NCBI GenBank assembly: GCA_012934845.2
Contig: WNNJ02001765.1
Location: forward strand, 186,001-250,000
DNA from: Pomphorhynchus laevis
Taxonomy: Eukaryota > Acanthocephala > Palaeacanthocephala > Echinorhynchida > Pomphorhynchidae
Direction: 5' to 3'
DNA: 64,000 nt
Under the pieces are notes generated by a model, which was given only the letters and a program-made list of their open reading frames with translations, ran no database searches and was not told where the DNA came from. This document shows positions 12,121 to 22,979 of the stretch, piece after piece. Position 1 is the stretch's first letter. The number at the start of each line of letters is the position of its first letter. The translations under genes and the position numbers were made by a program.

Positions 12121-15100
12121 ATGTCAGAAAACCCAATTCCTCATCTACACCCTTCACATACCTCCTCGCTTTGTTCAGTTTGTGGGCGAGTTATTTCCAT
12201 TACTAAGCTCGGACTCATAAAGGTACACGGACCAATACGTTCTCGATGCCTAGGATCGTCTCTCCCGCCAACTCCAATGGCTGCCACTACTAACGTCACT
12301 GTTCCGCCGACAAACTTTTTGTTTCCGGAGAGTAAGCGTGTTAATGATGACATCTTCCTTAAAACGTCTGGTCATACATCAACTGAGGCTCACGTTGACG
12401 CGGTGAGTGAGTCAAACATCACCTGGTCGTTCCTTCGCGAATTATGGCAATCTGAAGTGCCTACTTTTCGACGCATTCCCTGGAATCTTCGAAGCAGGTC
12501 TGCTCGAATATTGTCAAGACTCATTGCTGATGCGCTGCATTATCGTTCACCCGCATCTTGGACACTCCTTCTCGGTTTTGCCAAAATTGCCTTCATTAAG
12601 TCAGATATCAAAGGTCGCCCCTCAAGACGCCGCAACGCGACTCTACAGGGTATATCTCGAATGCTAGATAACATTGAATCTAGAGAGCTCGGAGAGATAC
12701 GCGATCAAGTTTTGCCATTCCTCAATTCTCCCAAAAAAAACAGCTCACACTAGTACAATGATGTCGTCAATAGATTTGGCAAGACAGGGTAATTACAGTA
12801 AGGCCATGCAACGTTTATCTTCGTCCCGATATATTTCACCCACTGACGAAGTTCGACAGCGGCTGGGTCACTTGCACCCCGCGGGTAAAGACATACATCA
12901 CTCATACCTTTGTAATAGTCAGCCTATTCTTTTTGACAGTGATACCGTAAAAGACGCTGTATTTTCTTTCCCCGCAGCATCATCGCCTGGTTGTCTTGGA
13001 CTGAGGCCCGAACACTTGCAGGACCTCATTTCCGCCGATCCCTCAGAAACACTTTTTCACGCTTAACGCAATTGATAAACAACATGGTGGCAGGTGATTT
13101 ACCACAACAAGTTGCTCCTTTCTTGGCAGGCGCGAACCTCATCGCTCTAGAAAAGCCAAACGGAGGTATTCGCCCCATTGCAATTGGAGATACACTCCGA
13201 CGAATATGCTCAAAGTGCGTTTGTTCGAAGTTAAGAGGAGAGTTCGTAACGATTCTCAGACCATTACAGATGGGCGTTGCAACACCGAACGGCATTGACA
13301 ACATAATCCATCAGGTCCGCCGCACGAACGAACATATGCCTGAATTGGGAAATTGGACGTGGGCAAAAATCGACGTGTCGAACGCATTTAACACTATTGA
13401 CAGGCGTATTTTCTTGAGAGCAATTGAATCCCAAATTCCTCAAATGGCAGCGTGGGTACGTTGGTGCTACGATCACCCCACTTATCACCGTGTCGGCTCG
13501 CAATACCTAAAATCTGAATCCGGAGTTCAACAAGGTGACCCCTTAGGCCCTCTACTGTTCTCTGTGGCAATCCACCCAGTACTTGCACAGCTTAACAATA
13601 TGGAGGGCATTCATTTCAACAAATGGTATTTGGATGATGGCATCATTGGGGGCAACCCAAATGCCATTGCTCTTGCACTGAATTTTATCTCCTCAGAATT
13701 TTCAATGATTTGATTGTCCATTAACTGGGGTAAGACGGAACTTATAGGAAACACAGACGATATTCAATCCATCAACAATACTTGTCAGCAACCCTGTACA
13801 GTTGTGAGTGGTCGCAATTTTTCACTACTTGGTTGTCCGATTGGCTCGCCTGATTTTGTCAAGTCGTTCATGCTCGAAAAGGTTATGCCCAAACTCCTCC
13901 ACGATATAGATCTCGTGACATCAATTCTTGATGCTCATGTAGCTTATTTGCTTCTGCGACACTGCGCGTCAGCCCCTAGAGTGGCATTTTACATGAGAAA
14001 CGTTGACTTCCGTTTTATGGACGACTTCTGCCATCGGTTCGACGAGGCAGTTATGCGCGCACTTGGAATAATCACATCAGTTCAACTTTCAACCAAGAAA
14101 AAGTGGCAAGCTGAACTTCCTCTAAAAATGGGCGGACTCGGTCTGAGAAGTACTCTGAAACACTGTTCAGCAGCCTTTATAGCAAGCACTCAAGCTGTCG
14201 CAACTTCTCTTGATCTGGATGCTAGTACTTTTCCTGGATTCATCACATCAAAAAACGCACTAGAGGAAGTTTCAACTAAGTTCGTTGTGTCGACAGTACA
14301 GGGAAAATTGTCCTCTCTCATTGACTCAGCCATGCTAGATCAGTTAAAATCGAGATCGAGTGAGGCGGACAAAGCGCGAATACTTTCAGTGTCCTCCCCA
14401 CGCAAATGCTTGGCTACAATGTACACCCGACAAAAGTCTTGGTCTAGCGCTGACCGACAACGAATTTTCTGTCCTAATACGTTTCTGGCTGGGCATTCCC
14501 ATTTCTGATGAAATCTACAGGTGCAGTAGGTGTTACCGTAAAGCTGATTGTATGGGTTTTCATGCCTTAACATGCTCTTTTGGAGTTTTACAGGCCTACG
14601 TCATAATGGCATACGAGACATTGTTTTTCAGGCTGCACAATCGGCTGGAATGCACGTTGGACGAGAAGTCCCGAACCTGATAAAGAATCTCAGAGAAAGA
14701 CCGACTGATATTCTAATTTACGGAGATCCACCGGAAGCAGTGGATTTTGCGGTTACAAACCCGCTACAGAATGCCTACATCCGTCATGCCGCTCGTACCC
14801 AACTTTTCTCTGCCAATGAGTACGCCTCCAATGTCAAAGACAGGAAATACCGGGCTCAAATGATCGAAGCAGGGTACAACTTCACCCCTGCTGTGCTAGA
14901 GTGTTACGGAGGCTGGAATCCAGAGGGTGAGCAAGTAGTTAGGCGCATAGCTCGAAATTTAGCTCTTCGTTCATCAATGTCGTACGATATTGCAGCAGCC
15001 CGCCTGTTTCAGCGTATTTCAATCGCGTTGATGCGAGGAAATGCAAAGGCCCTTCTATCGAGCATTGAAAACAATTATCATCCATATTTCGACCAAATAA
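12121..15100 (+). pseudogene. RLE-type LINE polyprotein (zinc finger, RT, restriction-like endonuclease), frame-broken
   Basis: A second LINE type, unrelated to family J. In order: an N-terminal zinc finger (CSVCGRV, then H and C at GPIRSRCLGS); an RT with SSPGCLGLRPEHLQDL, LIALEKPNGGIRPIAIGDTL, KIDVSNAFNTID (motif A), GVQQGDPLGPLLFS (motif B) and KWYLDDGIIGG (motif C, YLDD, about 13624); a Cys/His knuckle (CSRCYRKADCMGFHALTC, about 14520-14576); and a PD-(D/E)xK-like nuclease, RPTDILI, then VDFAVTNPL, K, and ECYGGW. RT and nuclease fit the NeSL/R4/Utopia-like groups. Four frame changes (12.73, 13.05, about 14.4 and 14.55 kb; two sit in A8 and T5 runs) and one TGA (13711-13713) interrupt it. 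From 14548 the nuclease is open and continues in frame into the phosphatase. Confidence 0.8.
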
Positions 15101-15369
15101 ATCCGAACATTTGCCATCCTGAACCTCGCGAAGTTTGCATTCACAGTTCAACAGCTGATTACAATTTTCTTGACTCCACGATAATACATATGCGTCCGAA
15201 TGATGATGGCCAAAAAGAATTACCCCAATCAGACGAAGAAGCAGTTGCCGAAGCCCGCGAATTAAATATTTCTGAAAGCGGGCCTACGGAGCCTTCATCC
15301 GCCAGTGTTTCCCGCATATCACTGAACCTGACAAAAGGTTCCGACGAACTAATACCAAAATCCATATGC
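15101..15369 (+). other. Linker between LINE nuclease and phosphatase domain
   Basis: An open stretch of about 90 codons in the same frame as both neighbours. It is acidic and Ser/Glu-rich (DDGQKELPQSDEEAVAEARE), with no domain I recognise. The junction between element-derived and host-derived sequence must lie here. No stop, poly-A tail or 3' UTR of the LINE is visible, which is unusual for a simple insertion. Confidence 0.6.
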
Positions 15370-16705
15370 AGTCAAATCAACCGAAATAAAAAGTGTGAAG
15401 GTTTTCGAGAATTCCTAAGATTAAAAGATTATGGATTACAGATGTCCACCAATATGCGCGGGCTTGCTCCGAGTCAATTAAAATATCTAAATCTTACGAA
15501 TAAATGGGATCGCGACTATGAACAGTCGGGTGGATATAACTACACTGTGTATCCTTTTTTAGAACGCAATGGAAAAGTCGACAGCATATTAGTAAAGCTT
15601 AAAAACTGTCAAACATCGTATATCAATGCTAACTTTGTTGGATATAAACCTGCAAATCGATCATACATACTTTCTCAGGGCCCTTTGTCGAACACGATCT
15701 CACATTATTGGAATATGGTTTGGCGAGATAACGTTCGGTCGATTATTATTCTGAATAAGTTAGTAGAAAAGGGCCGTTCCAAATGCTTCCAGTTTTTTAC
15801 AATGGAGTGCACTATGGAAAATATACTAATCGATGGTCTTACCGAAGAAGATACGGCAATTATGCGTTTGAACGATATCGATATGACTGTTAAACTTCAA
15901 TCTGGAATACATTACGACTCGTTTGTAGAGAGGATTTTAAAAGTTCTAAAAAGCAATACAGGCGAAACAAGAGATATACATCATTACAATTATACTGATT
16001 GGCCTGACTTTAGCGAACCCTCTTGCCCTGAAAATTTCCTTCGTTTTCTTAGCATATTACGAAGTCAACATGTCTTCGAACACACCAGTTATTCATTGCA
16101 GTGCTGGTATCGGAAGAAGTGGCACGTTTGCTTTTGTAGATATCGTACTCACTCTACTTGCAGTAAGTGAAGGTTGTAACTCTCATGCTCAACTTATGAA
16201 TATTTTACACAATCTTCGTAATGAACGTCCTGGGCTTATTCAAACACCGGAGCAGCTCAGATTCTGTTTCCTATCAATCATACGAGCGTTCTGCGATGTC
16301 AAGATGAAGATCAACCCTAAATGGGTATCGGAGTTTATCGATTTTATGGAAGAAGATTCCTCTATGAATCTAAAATCTGCTGTTACCGAAACTGCAAAAC
16401 AAGAAAATAGCCTTACACATCCAGATTCGACAACGGCAACGCCTTCTGATACAATATTAACTAATGATGATAACGTTGATCAACTATGCGAGGAAGTAAT
16501 GAATCACATGCTAGACCAATGCTGTAGCACGAAGGAATTTAATATCGATATGATAGCTGGATTTTCAAGCATGGAGGTTGTTACGTGTGGAAAACTGGTC
16601 GATAAAATAGAATTCGTCCAGAATTGCTTGGTAAGTTCTGATGAATCATCATCTACATCTGATGAGGATTTCGATAAAAACGGCGTCGATCTCGACGATT
16701 GCTAG
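15370..16705 (+). CDS. Non-receptor protein tyrosine phosphatase, PTP1B/TC-PTP-like, intronless, one frame break
   Basis: A classical PTP domain, which removes phosphate from phosphotyrosine. Visible parts: the pTyr-binding region (YNYTVYPF, then TSYINANFVGYK), RSYILSQGPLSNTISHYWNM, the WPD loop (TDWPDFSEP, Trp codon at 16000), the P-loop HCSAGIGRSGTF (catalytic Cys codon 16097-16099) and the Q-loop LIQTPEQLRF. The order and the phrase QGPLxNTxxHxWxMVW match PTPN1/PTPN2/Ptp61F. The frame changes by one at about 16070, between WPD and P-loop, so as given the catalytic Cys is cut off from the rest. No homopolymer is present there, but an assembly error or a pseudogene are both possible. A 100-residue acidic tail follows. 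It lacks introns and is fused upstream to a LINE nuclease. Confidence 0.85.
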
Positions 16706-17219
16706 ACTGAAACAGACAGTTTTTTTTTCTTAACTTAACTTAAAATTGTAAAAAAAGTTCATTAAATTAATTAAAAAAAATTTTAATATTTTATTTAATT
16801 ATTTTTCTAATTTGTCTTATATTTAATCCATTTCTGTTATATGGACCCATCCATATATATTTATTATAAGAAAAAAACGCTTTATTAGACTAATTAAATC
16901 GTACTGTTCTGGTTAACTTGTGTATATATCAAAATTATTAGAGTAAAAGTACAAAGTTACCATAGTGGAATAAATTAGCAGCAGATTCGATTACGTCTGT
17001 TTGTTTTTTATCAATTATATAAGCAAAATGTTTTTATATCAATAATAAAGAAAATAAATCGAATATAAATTTAAAAGATATGTTACACAAAACAAATTTA
17101 ATCTTGCAATTTTGAATTTATTCTTATAATGCTGCAGTTGATTGGTTATTAGTGACTAGTGATTTTAGTAATTTAATTTATTTTATTAATTTATGGAATT
17201 TTATTTAAATAATTTATAA
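16706..17219. other. AT-rich 3' flank of the phosphatase
   Basis: Only A/T-rich sequence with possible AATAAA signals near 16968 and 17045. No gene seen. Confidence 0.5.
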
Positions 17220-18660
17220 TCAATTCAGCTAACTGAGTATACGTATTTAGTAGTTGCCATCGCAGCTACTCATCAGTGTCAGATCATAATAAGAAGAAGT
17301 GAGTCGATATAAAAGATACCTGTGCTAGTATTTGCCAGTGCTTTTGCTAATGATCCTATTTGGTGAAGCCGTAGTGCTGGTTTAGTACTCTATGACGTTA
17401 CTATAGGTTTTCTATTGCTCATACGCATTAGTTTCTTGCCGTCTACTAGTCTCCTCTGCATCCAGCAGTGGAAGGGATCTGGCACTGATAAGTCGTTGTG
17501 ATGACAGAGCGGTACTGGCTTAGATGATTGTTAAGATAATAAATAATTATAAATAATTGCTATAAGATTTTATAACTTATATCAAGTTAAAATAAAAATT
17601 TAAAATAAAAGTAAATTTTTATGAATTGATTGATAAATAACAAACCTTGTATCAGAATTAGAATACAACGTTGTATCCAAATTTATTATACATTATTATG
17701 TATGTAGGATATTATGTATCCTAATTAGATAAAACGTAAATAAATTAGAATTTAAGTAAATATATTCCTAAAATAAGATATAAGTTGATACCGCCATTAG
17801 GACGAAATATTTGTAATTATAATAAAGAATTAAAATCAATATGTAACGATAATATTGGAAACATAATGGAAACAGAATGCAATTGTAAAAGTCTTAGTGT
17901 TGATAAAACAAAAGAACATATATGTACCCATAATCTAGAATTAATTGAAAATTGTGAATTAAGAAAGCTGCTACCAAAAGGGTATAAATATAGATTAAAT
18001 AATAACAACGACAAAAATAAAATTTACAGTTCGTTATATAATAACTTAAATGATTACTTTAGTAAGCTGATTAATAGTGAAAGCTCGAATATATCTAAGA
18101 TAAAAATTTGGAAAGATTATATATTTGATAAAATTAAAAATAAAATGAAAATAACAAACAATTATAAAAGAAAAGATAAAATTAATAAAGATATGTATAA
18201 AGAACTTACTAAATTAAAGGATAACTATATAATAAGAACTATTGATAAAGCTAGTAATAACTTTGTCTTCATATGCAAAAAGCTTTATTATGATACAGTA
18301 ATGAAAGAGGTTAATTCTAATGATTTAAATGTAAATCCAACATATGAAAGTAGTGAGTTGAGTTTAGAAACAATTATTACAAGTCACTGCTTTATAATGG
18401 ATAAAAGGGTATAAAGGTTGAATCAGATAATAAAACTATACCTATATTATATTGGAATCCAAAATTACATAAAAATCCAATAAAACCTAGGTTCATATGT
18501 AGTGCGTTTAAATGTACATTAAAACCACTTTCTGTCTATATGAATAAAATAATTAAAGTAATTAAAGCACACTTTAAAAAATATTGCAAGGTAATCGAAA
18601 TTAATACTGGTATAAAACACTATTTCAGTATTAATTCTACAAAAGAATTTTTAGAACAGA
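17220..18660 (+). pseudogene. Penelope-like element, leader and reverse transcriptase N-terminal half
   Basis: From 17785 the protein runs LGRNICNYNKELKSICNDNIGN through a Lys/Asn-rich region with a Cys/His cluster (ECNCKS, EHICTHN). It continues into RTIDKASNNFVFICKKLYYD and, after one frame change near 18405, ILYWNPKLHKNPIKPRFICSA. The DKAxxNFVxxCKK and PKLHKxPxKxRFI blocks are typical of a PLE reverse transcriptase; the catalytic YxDD part is absent. 17220-17530 is GC-richer, resembles a PLE leader and contains CTGATGA on the minus strand (about 17270). The RT stops where an antiparallel LINE fragment begins. Codon use is strongly A/T-biased. Confidence 0.6.
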
Positions 18661-18694
18661 CAAAAGGAATAAATTTTCAAAATGAGATTTTGAA

Positions 18695-18826
18695 AACTTG
18701 AGTTTTTCGGGGTGTTTTTCCATCAACTGCCTTAAAGTGTGAATTGCGTCTATCGTTCCGCATCCCTTCACAAATCCAGTTTGGTTCACACTAATCTCCG
18801 CAATAATCCGAAGTCTTAGCTTCATA
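18695..18826 (-). pseudogene. LINE reverse transcriptase fragment (RTE-like)
   Basis: On the minus strand this short piece reads ISVNQTGFVKGCGTIDAI followed by HTLRQLMEKHPEKLK. That is the RT segment before motif A, of the form NQxGFxxGxxTxDAI. It differs from both family J and the RLE LINE, so it is a third LINE type, perhaps RTE-like. It sits between the PLE RT relic and the PLE hammerhead-like motif. Confidence 0.55.
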
Positions 18827-18862
18827 AAATAATGCAGGTAATTTTCATCTTCAGTTAATTTT

Positions 18863-18896
18863 CTGAAGATGCTAACAGTATAGTTAGTGAAATATC
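18863..18896 (+). ncRNA. Hammerhead-like ribozyme motif of a PLE
   Basis: CTGAAGA (18863-18869), a stem of GCTAAC (18871-18876) with GTTAGT (18883-18888), then GAAA (18889-18892) and TATC. This is the core order CUGANGA / helix II / GAAA of a type I hammerhead with a minimal helix III, as known from Penelope-like terminal repeats. One helix II pair is G-U. The same architecture occurs at 52.6, 54.6-54.7 and 62.15 kb. Confidence 0.55.
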
Positions 18897-19266
18897 AAAT
18901 AAAATAATTTCCTTGTCTCTTTGATGCAGATCCAATAATTATTTATCAATAATGGATCATTCATTATCAACTATTTAAAATTAAATTATTGTTAAATTAT
19001 TTTATTATTTTATTTATCATTATGTTAAATTTATAAATAATTTAATATACGTAGACTCAGTTACCTGATCTGATTTATTCGAAATGTTGATATTGGTTTA
19101 CAACACAGTTGAGGTAATTTATTAAAGTTTCTACAAAGAAAATAATTTTTAAGTACAATTCCAATTAAATTGAAAATAAATCAATTTCATTGTGTAACCA
19201 CCATATCGATGATATTGATGATGATGATAGTACTTGGTTATATTTTGATAGTATTTCACATATTAT
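18897..19266. other. AT-rich 3' flank of the Treslin-like gene
   Basis: On the minus strand two AATAAA signals lie downstream of the Treslin-like stop (complement of 19118-19123 and 19074-19079), about 145 and 190 bases after it. Either could end that transcript. Nothing else was recognised. Confidence 0.5.
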
Positions 19267-22203
19267 CTAGTTCAGATCTGAGCTTGTTTCTGAGCTCTCA
19301 GAGCTATACCAAACATCATACTCTGGAAATAATTGACGTCGAACATTGCGCCAATTTGTTAAAATGTTCAGTCTTCGATGATATTTTAACGTCTTAGCGG
19401 TTATCATGTGTTGAGTGCGTGGATGTTTGTATTCTGTATCAATTTGACATATTTTGCGCAGTTTTTCTCTATATACAACGATCCTTCTTGCAGTACGTTC
19501 AGCGCTTTTCTTCTGTTTTATTCGTCGCTCCGCGTCTAATCTATCCTGGGCAGTCTCGTATACATGACTAGGTGTTGCCGCTACTGAAAATTCAACATTT
19601 TCATTATTCTCTTTGTTTTGACAATTTTCTGCACCTTCACCTATTTCGGAATCTGTTTCTCTTTCATTTGGAGTTTCCGGTACAAAGAATTCGTCATTCG
19701 CAGCCTCCCATTCAGCCGCTGCCATATTGACAAGTCTGAAGTTATTATTAGCAGAAACTCCTGTACTACAACGTTTAGCGTATTTTTTGAACTCACTAGC
19801 CAAATTTTGCAAACTATCGGTCTTAGTGCCAGTATTTATAAATTGCTGCTGTAGCGGAAAACTTTTTCGCTTCCGATCATGTTCATCGTCACACCGCGTT
19901 TTCGTTGGCGATTTATTGATCGTATATCGTTGATGCTTTGTTCGTAATGAAGGAGACGTTTCTTTATCGTGACGATACATTTCAGCATAAACCATTGTCG
20001 CAAAATTACATCCGGCTTGGTTACGTTTATGCAGTGAGCGTGCTGCTGTATTACCAGCATTTGAATAGTTCCTAATCATCCAGCGGAGAAAATTTACAAT
20101 CTCAAAAATGCTGTTTTGATTTGCAAATTTACGTTTCCGTTTATTTTCTTCCTCTTCGTCCGAATCAATTTCGTCTTGATTGTGGATTGATAGTGAAGGC
20201 GTCTTGGCATCTTGCAGCTGACCTAGCACTAGTGCCGTTTCAAATTGAAACATCAGCGAACAGTTAATGGCTGTGCTTGCATACTTTTCAATTTCTCTTT
20301 TTGTCTTGAAAAGCTTCGAGGCCTTGGCCCTGACTGCATGGTGAGCTCGTTGGTATTCTACAGGGCCATACCACAATTCTGAATTATTTAGAAAATTGCG
20401 TAAACGAAGTCCGCCTGAAAGAAGGGCCCGCTGTACAAAATCTGATAGTGATATTTCGGGTGTTATACTTCCGTCTAGAAGACCATTAAAATATCTTCTA
20501 TATTCTCGAATAGCCTCATCAGCAGTGCATTTAAACAGATCAACAGATTTGGACTCATTACTTCGCCGTACTTGCATTGGCGGCATATATCGTAAATGTT
20601 CATAAGTAGGCACAAGATTTTCTTTCCAATCTTCTCTAAGTGGTCTCTTCATACTATCGCTATCGACTTGACTATATTCTTTAGCGCGTAAAGCTTTACC
20701 TTTTGTTGTCCAGTCATTAACATTAAATGTACGATCATAGCAATAGTGAAGACTATTTACAATTGAATTATTATTTATATCGTTATTTGTTAACGAACTA
20801 TTATTATCCATTACGGATATTACAAAGAGAGTAGACTCAGGAAAAAAATTTAAAATAACCTTATGAGATGCCGATGGATGGTTTGTACAGGAACTATTCG
20901 AATGTGCAGTCAAATTGGGAACAATATCAGCTTCAAAATAAGTTATCCTTGGTGTAAATACCATATCCACGTAACCGAAACACAACGGAGAGCTATTGAA
21001 TAAAATGTAATAGCCTAGCTTATCAACCATTTGAAGATTTTTCAAGTACAGTGTTGTTGAATCACTGGCTTGATTAAGTAATCGATTAATTAGAAAATCT
21101 CCACTATCTGCAGGAACACAATTAGCTTTAAACCGGTCCTTGCTGATTGTAAATTCAAGTGAAAACACATTTCTGTTTTCGCGTTTATCATAAGGTACAA
21201 GAGACAGAAAGAAACCGCACATTATCGTACCGAAATGCTCAGCCAGCTGCAAGAATTCACAAGTAAAGTCATGCCTAAACGGCGCGCACTGACTAAAGAA
21301 GCCATCGCTGGATATGCGTTTAACTACTCTATGAACGACAGGAGCATATTTGCTAAAGCTTTTAGTGACTAAGAAATATCGAGCTTCAGGAATGCTTATA
21401 ATAGACAAACCTATCTTTTTCTTCTTAAACAGGTTGCAAGTTTCTTCAATCGCCTTACTCTTTATAGTATCTTCCATTGTATCACTATTTTGAATTAATA
21501 GGCGTTCAAGTAGCCTATCTACGCCATGTTTACCTTTATATTCTTGAGCAATGTTGGATTGACTGGGTAATCCTCCTAACAGAATAATATGATTAGAAGT
21601 TGTTGTAAAGTCAAGCGATGATGAAAGAGACGAATAAGTTTGGTTATAGCCACTTGTGTTAGTATCATCAAGGGGATCTACAGCGGAAACTATGCCAGGA
21701 ACAGTTGTAGAATTAGCAGATGTGTCCATCCTTTGTGGAGTACACAAAATGCGATCTGACCATCGACATTTCATTATACAATCACGAATGCAAGTAGATA
21801 TCAAATTCCAATCAAATGGAGTATTTAAAACAACACCTCTTGCCGATGACATACCCTGTCTAAAACACGAGCATTCATTCCTAGTGTTCTGAATATATTC
21901 AATCATCTTGTTAATATCGTTTGCAGAAAAATCGTACCACTCAGCTAAATTTCGAACACCTTTACCAGCATGGATATTACTCGTAAATATAAAATTCCAG
22001 CAAAGATGACCTCGAAAATCTTCTGGACTACAGTACAGAAACCGAAGAACAGAAAGTGTTTCAATTATTTGTCGAACAACTTGGTTACTGTATCCTGCAA
22101 TATCCAATAGTGTGTATGTGCTATTTGACTTTTGGCAATTTTCACATAAGTCTATATTCAATTCATAATCGCATATAACGAAAACTACATGTAATGGCTC
22201 CAT
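19267..22203 (-). CDS. Treslin/TICRR/SLD-3-like replication initiation factor, single exon, 978 aa
   Basis: An uninterrupted 978-residue protein from ATG 22201-22203 to TAG 19267-19269. The N-terminal third fits the Treslin pattern: HVVFVICDYEL (1-15), a helix ending ETLSVLRFLYC, a CWNFIFTS strand (about 68-75), FDWNLISTCIRDCIMK with WSDRILCTPQR (130-158), then NHIILLGGLPSQSNIAQEYK (204-223), like the LLAPCPHS strand of vertebrate Treslin. A helical middle domain spans about 550-660. Two SP sites followed by basic residues (TSPSLRTK at 749-756, KSPTKTR at 764-770) resemble the paired CDK sites through which Treslin/Sld3 binds TopBP1/Dpb11. The C-terminus is basic with an acidic tail. Its nuclear role is to bring Cdc45 to the MCM helicase. 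The family call rests on patterns, not alignment; MTBP was considered. Confidence 0.55.
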   Translation of the reverse strand: MEPLHVVFVICDYELNIDLCENCQKSNSTYTLLDIAGYSNQVVRQIIETLSVLRFLYCSPEDFRGHLCWNFIFTSNIHAGKGVRNLAEWYDFSANDINKMIEYIQNTRNECSCFRQGMSSARGVVLNTPFDWNLISTCIRDCIMKCRWSDRILCTPQRMDTSANSTTVPGIVSAVDPLDDTNTSGYNQTYSSLSSSLDFTTTSNHIILLGGLPSQSNIAQEYKGKHGVDRLLERLLIQNSDTMEDTIKSKAIEETCNLFKKKKIGLSIISIPEARYFLVTKSFSKYAPVVHRVVKRISSDGFFSQCAPFRHDFTCEFLQLAEHFGTIMCGFFLSLVPYDKRENRNVFSLEFTISKDRFKANCVPADSGDFLINRLLNQASDSTTLYLKNLQMVDKLGYYILFNSSPLCFGYVDMVFTPRITYFEADIVPNLTAHSNSSCTNHPSASHKVILNFFPESTLFVISVMDNNSSLTNNDINNNSIVNSLHYCYDRTFNVNDWTTKGKALRAKEYSQVDSDSMKRPLREDWKENLVPTYEHLRYMPPMQVRRSNESKSVDLFKCTADEAIREYRRYFNGLLDGSITPEISLSDFVQRALLSGGLRLRNFLNNSELWYGPVEYQRAHHAVRAKASKLFKTKREIEKYASTAINCSLMFQFETALVLGQLQDAKTPSLSIHNQDEIDSDEEEENKRKRKFANQNSIFEIVNFLRWMIRNYSNAGNTAARSLHKRNQAGCNFATMVYAEMYRHDKETSPSLRTKHQRYTINKSPTKTRCDDEHDRKRKSFPLQQQFINTGTKTDSLQNLASEFKKYAKRCSTGVSANNNFRLVNMAAAEWEAANDEFFVPETPNERETDSEIGEGAENCQNKENNENVEFSVAATPSHVYETAQDRLDAERRIKQKKSAERTARRIVVYREKLRKICQIDTEYKHPRTQHMITAKTLKYHRRLNILTNWRNVRRQLFPEYDVWYSSESSETSSDLN

Positions 22204-22979
22204 TGGTTTCTTTGTTCACTTAGAATTGTATTATACAAAGATAATAATTTGCTTTTGGGAAGATATTGAGAAAAGATCGAATTTAGCACGGATTGCTATA
22301 CAATGGCTTACACCAATACCTACAGACAAAAATACGTAATACTCTGAAAACCAAAAAGTCTATGAACATAAAAATAAAAGTTTAATGATAAAACGGCACA
22401 TATTAGCTATAAAAGCGAAAAATTCTATGTAAAATATTTATGTATTTATTTATTTATATTTATTTAATATTTATTATTATTTATTTATATTTATTTGTAT
22501 TTGATATATGTATGCCTAAAATAAATAACAACATAATCCGTATTTATTTTCTTAAGATTTTCAATAAATTACAGACACTTGCAGATAATTGCTTGAAAAT
22601 CCATTCGGATAAAGACGACTTCTAACAAGCGTAGCACACCTGTACTATTAATTAGTACAATTAATACTAATTGTATTACACAATTAGTATTTTAAATTTT
22701 CCTATACAACATTTACATTTATTACACATTAAATATGTTAAATAAGTAATATTAAATATAATTACATATTAAAAAATAATTAAATATGTAATTCATCTTT
22801 TAATTGACATATTTTGATTAATTATTGAAATATGCAGGTTCTTCGAGGACTTCGGCTAGCTAAAGTAAAATTGCCACATCACATACATTCATTTTTAATC
22901 GATAGCATGCTTGATCAGGAAGAATTCTGGTCACTTTTTAGAGTTCCTTGAAAGAATTGTCAATGATATTTAATTATCA
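22204..22979. other. Upstream region of the Treslin-like gene, AT-rich
   Basis: It holds the presumed 5' flank of the minus-strand gene, a TTTA/TATTTA-rich microsatellite at 22433-22500, and a perfect 12-bp hairpin (AATACTAATTGT at 22663-22674 with ACAATTAGTATT at 22680-22691). No core promoter can be assigned. Confidence 0.5.

Noticed and set aside
17260-17500. A further hammerhead at CTGATGA (minus) near 17270
   Set aside because: No GAAA with a pairing helix II at the right distance could be found.
20396-20605. Open frames on the plus strand inside the Treslin-like gene
   Set aside because: Antisense shadows of the long minus-strand coding sequence.
19267-22203. MTBP/Sld7-type protein as the identity of the 978-aa gene
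   Set aside because: The N-terminal block order and the paired SP sites fit Treslin better, though only a profile search can decide.
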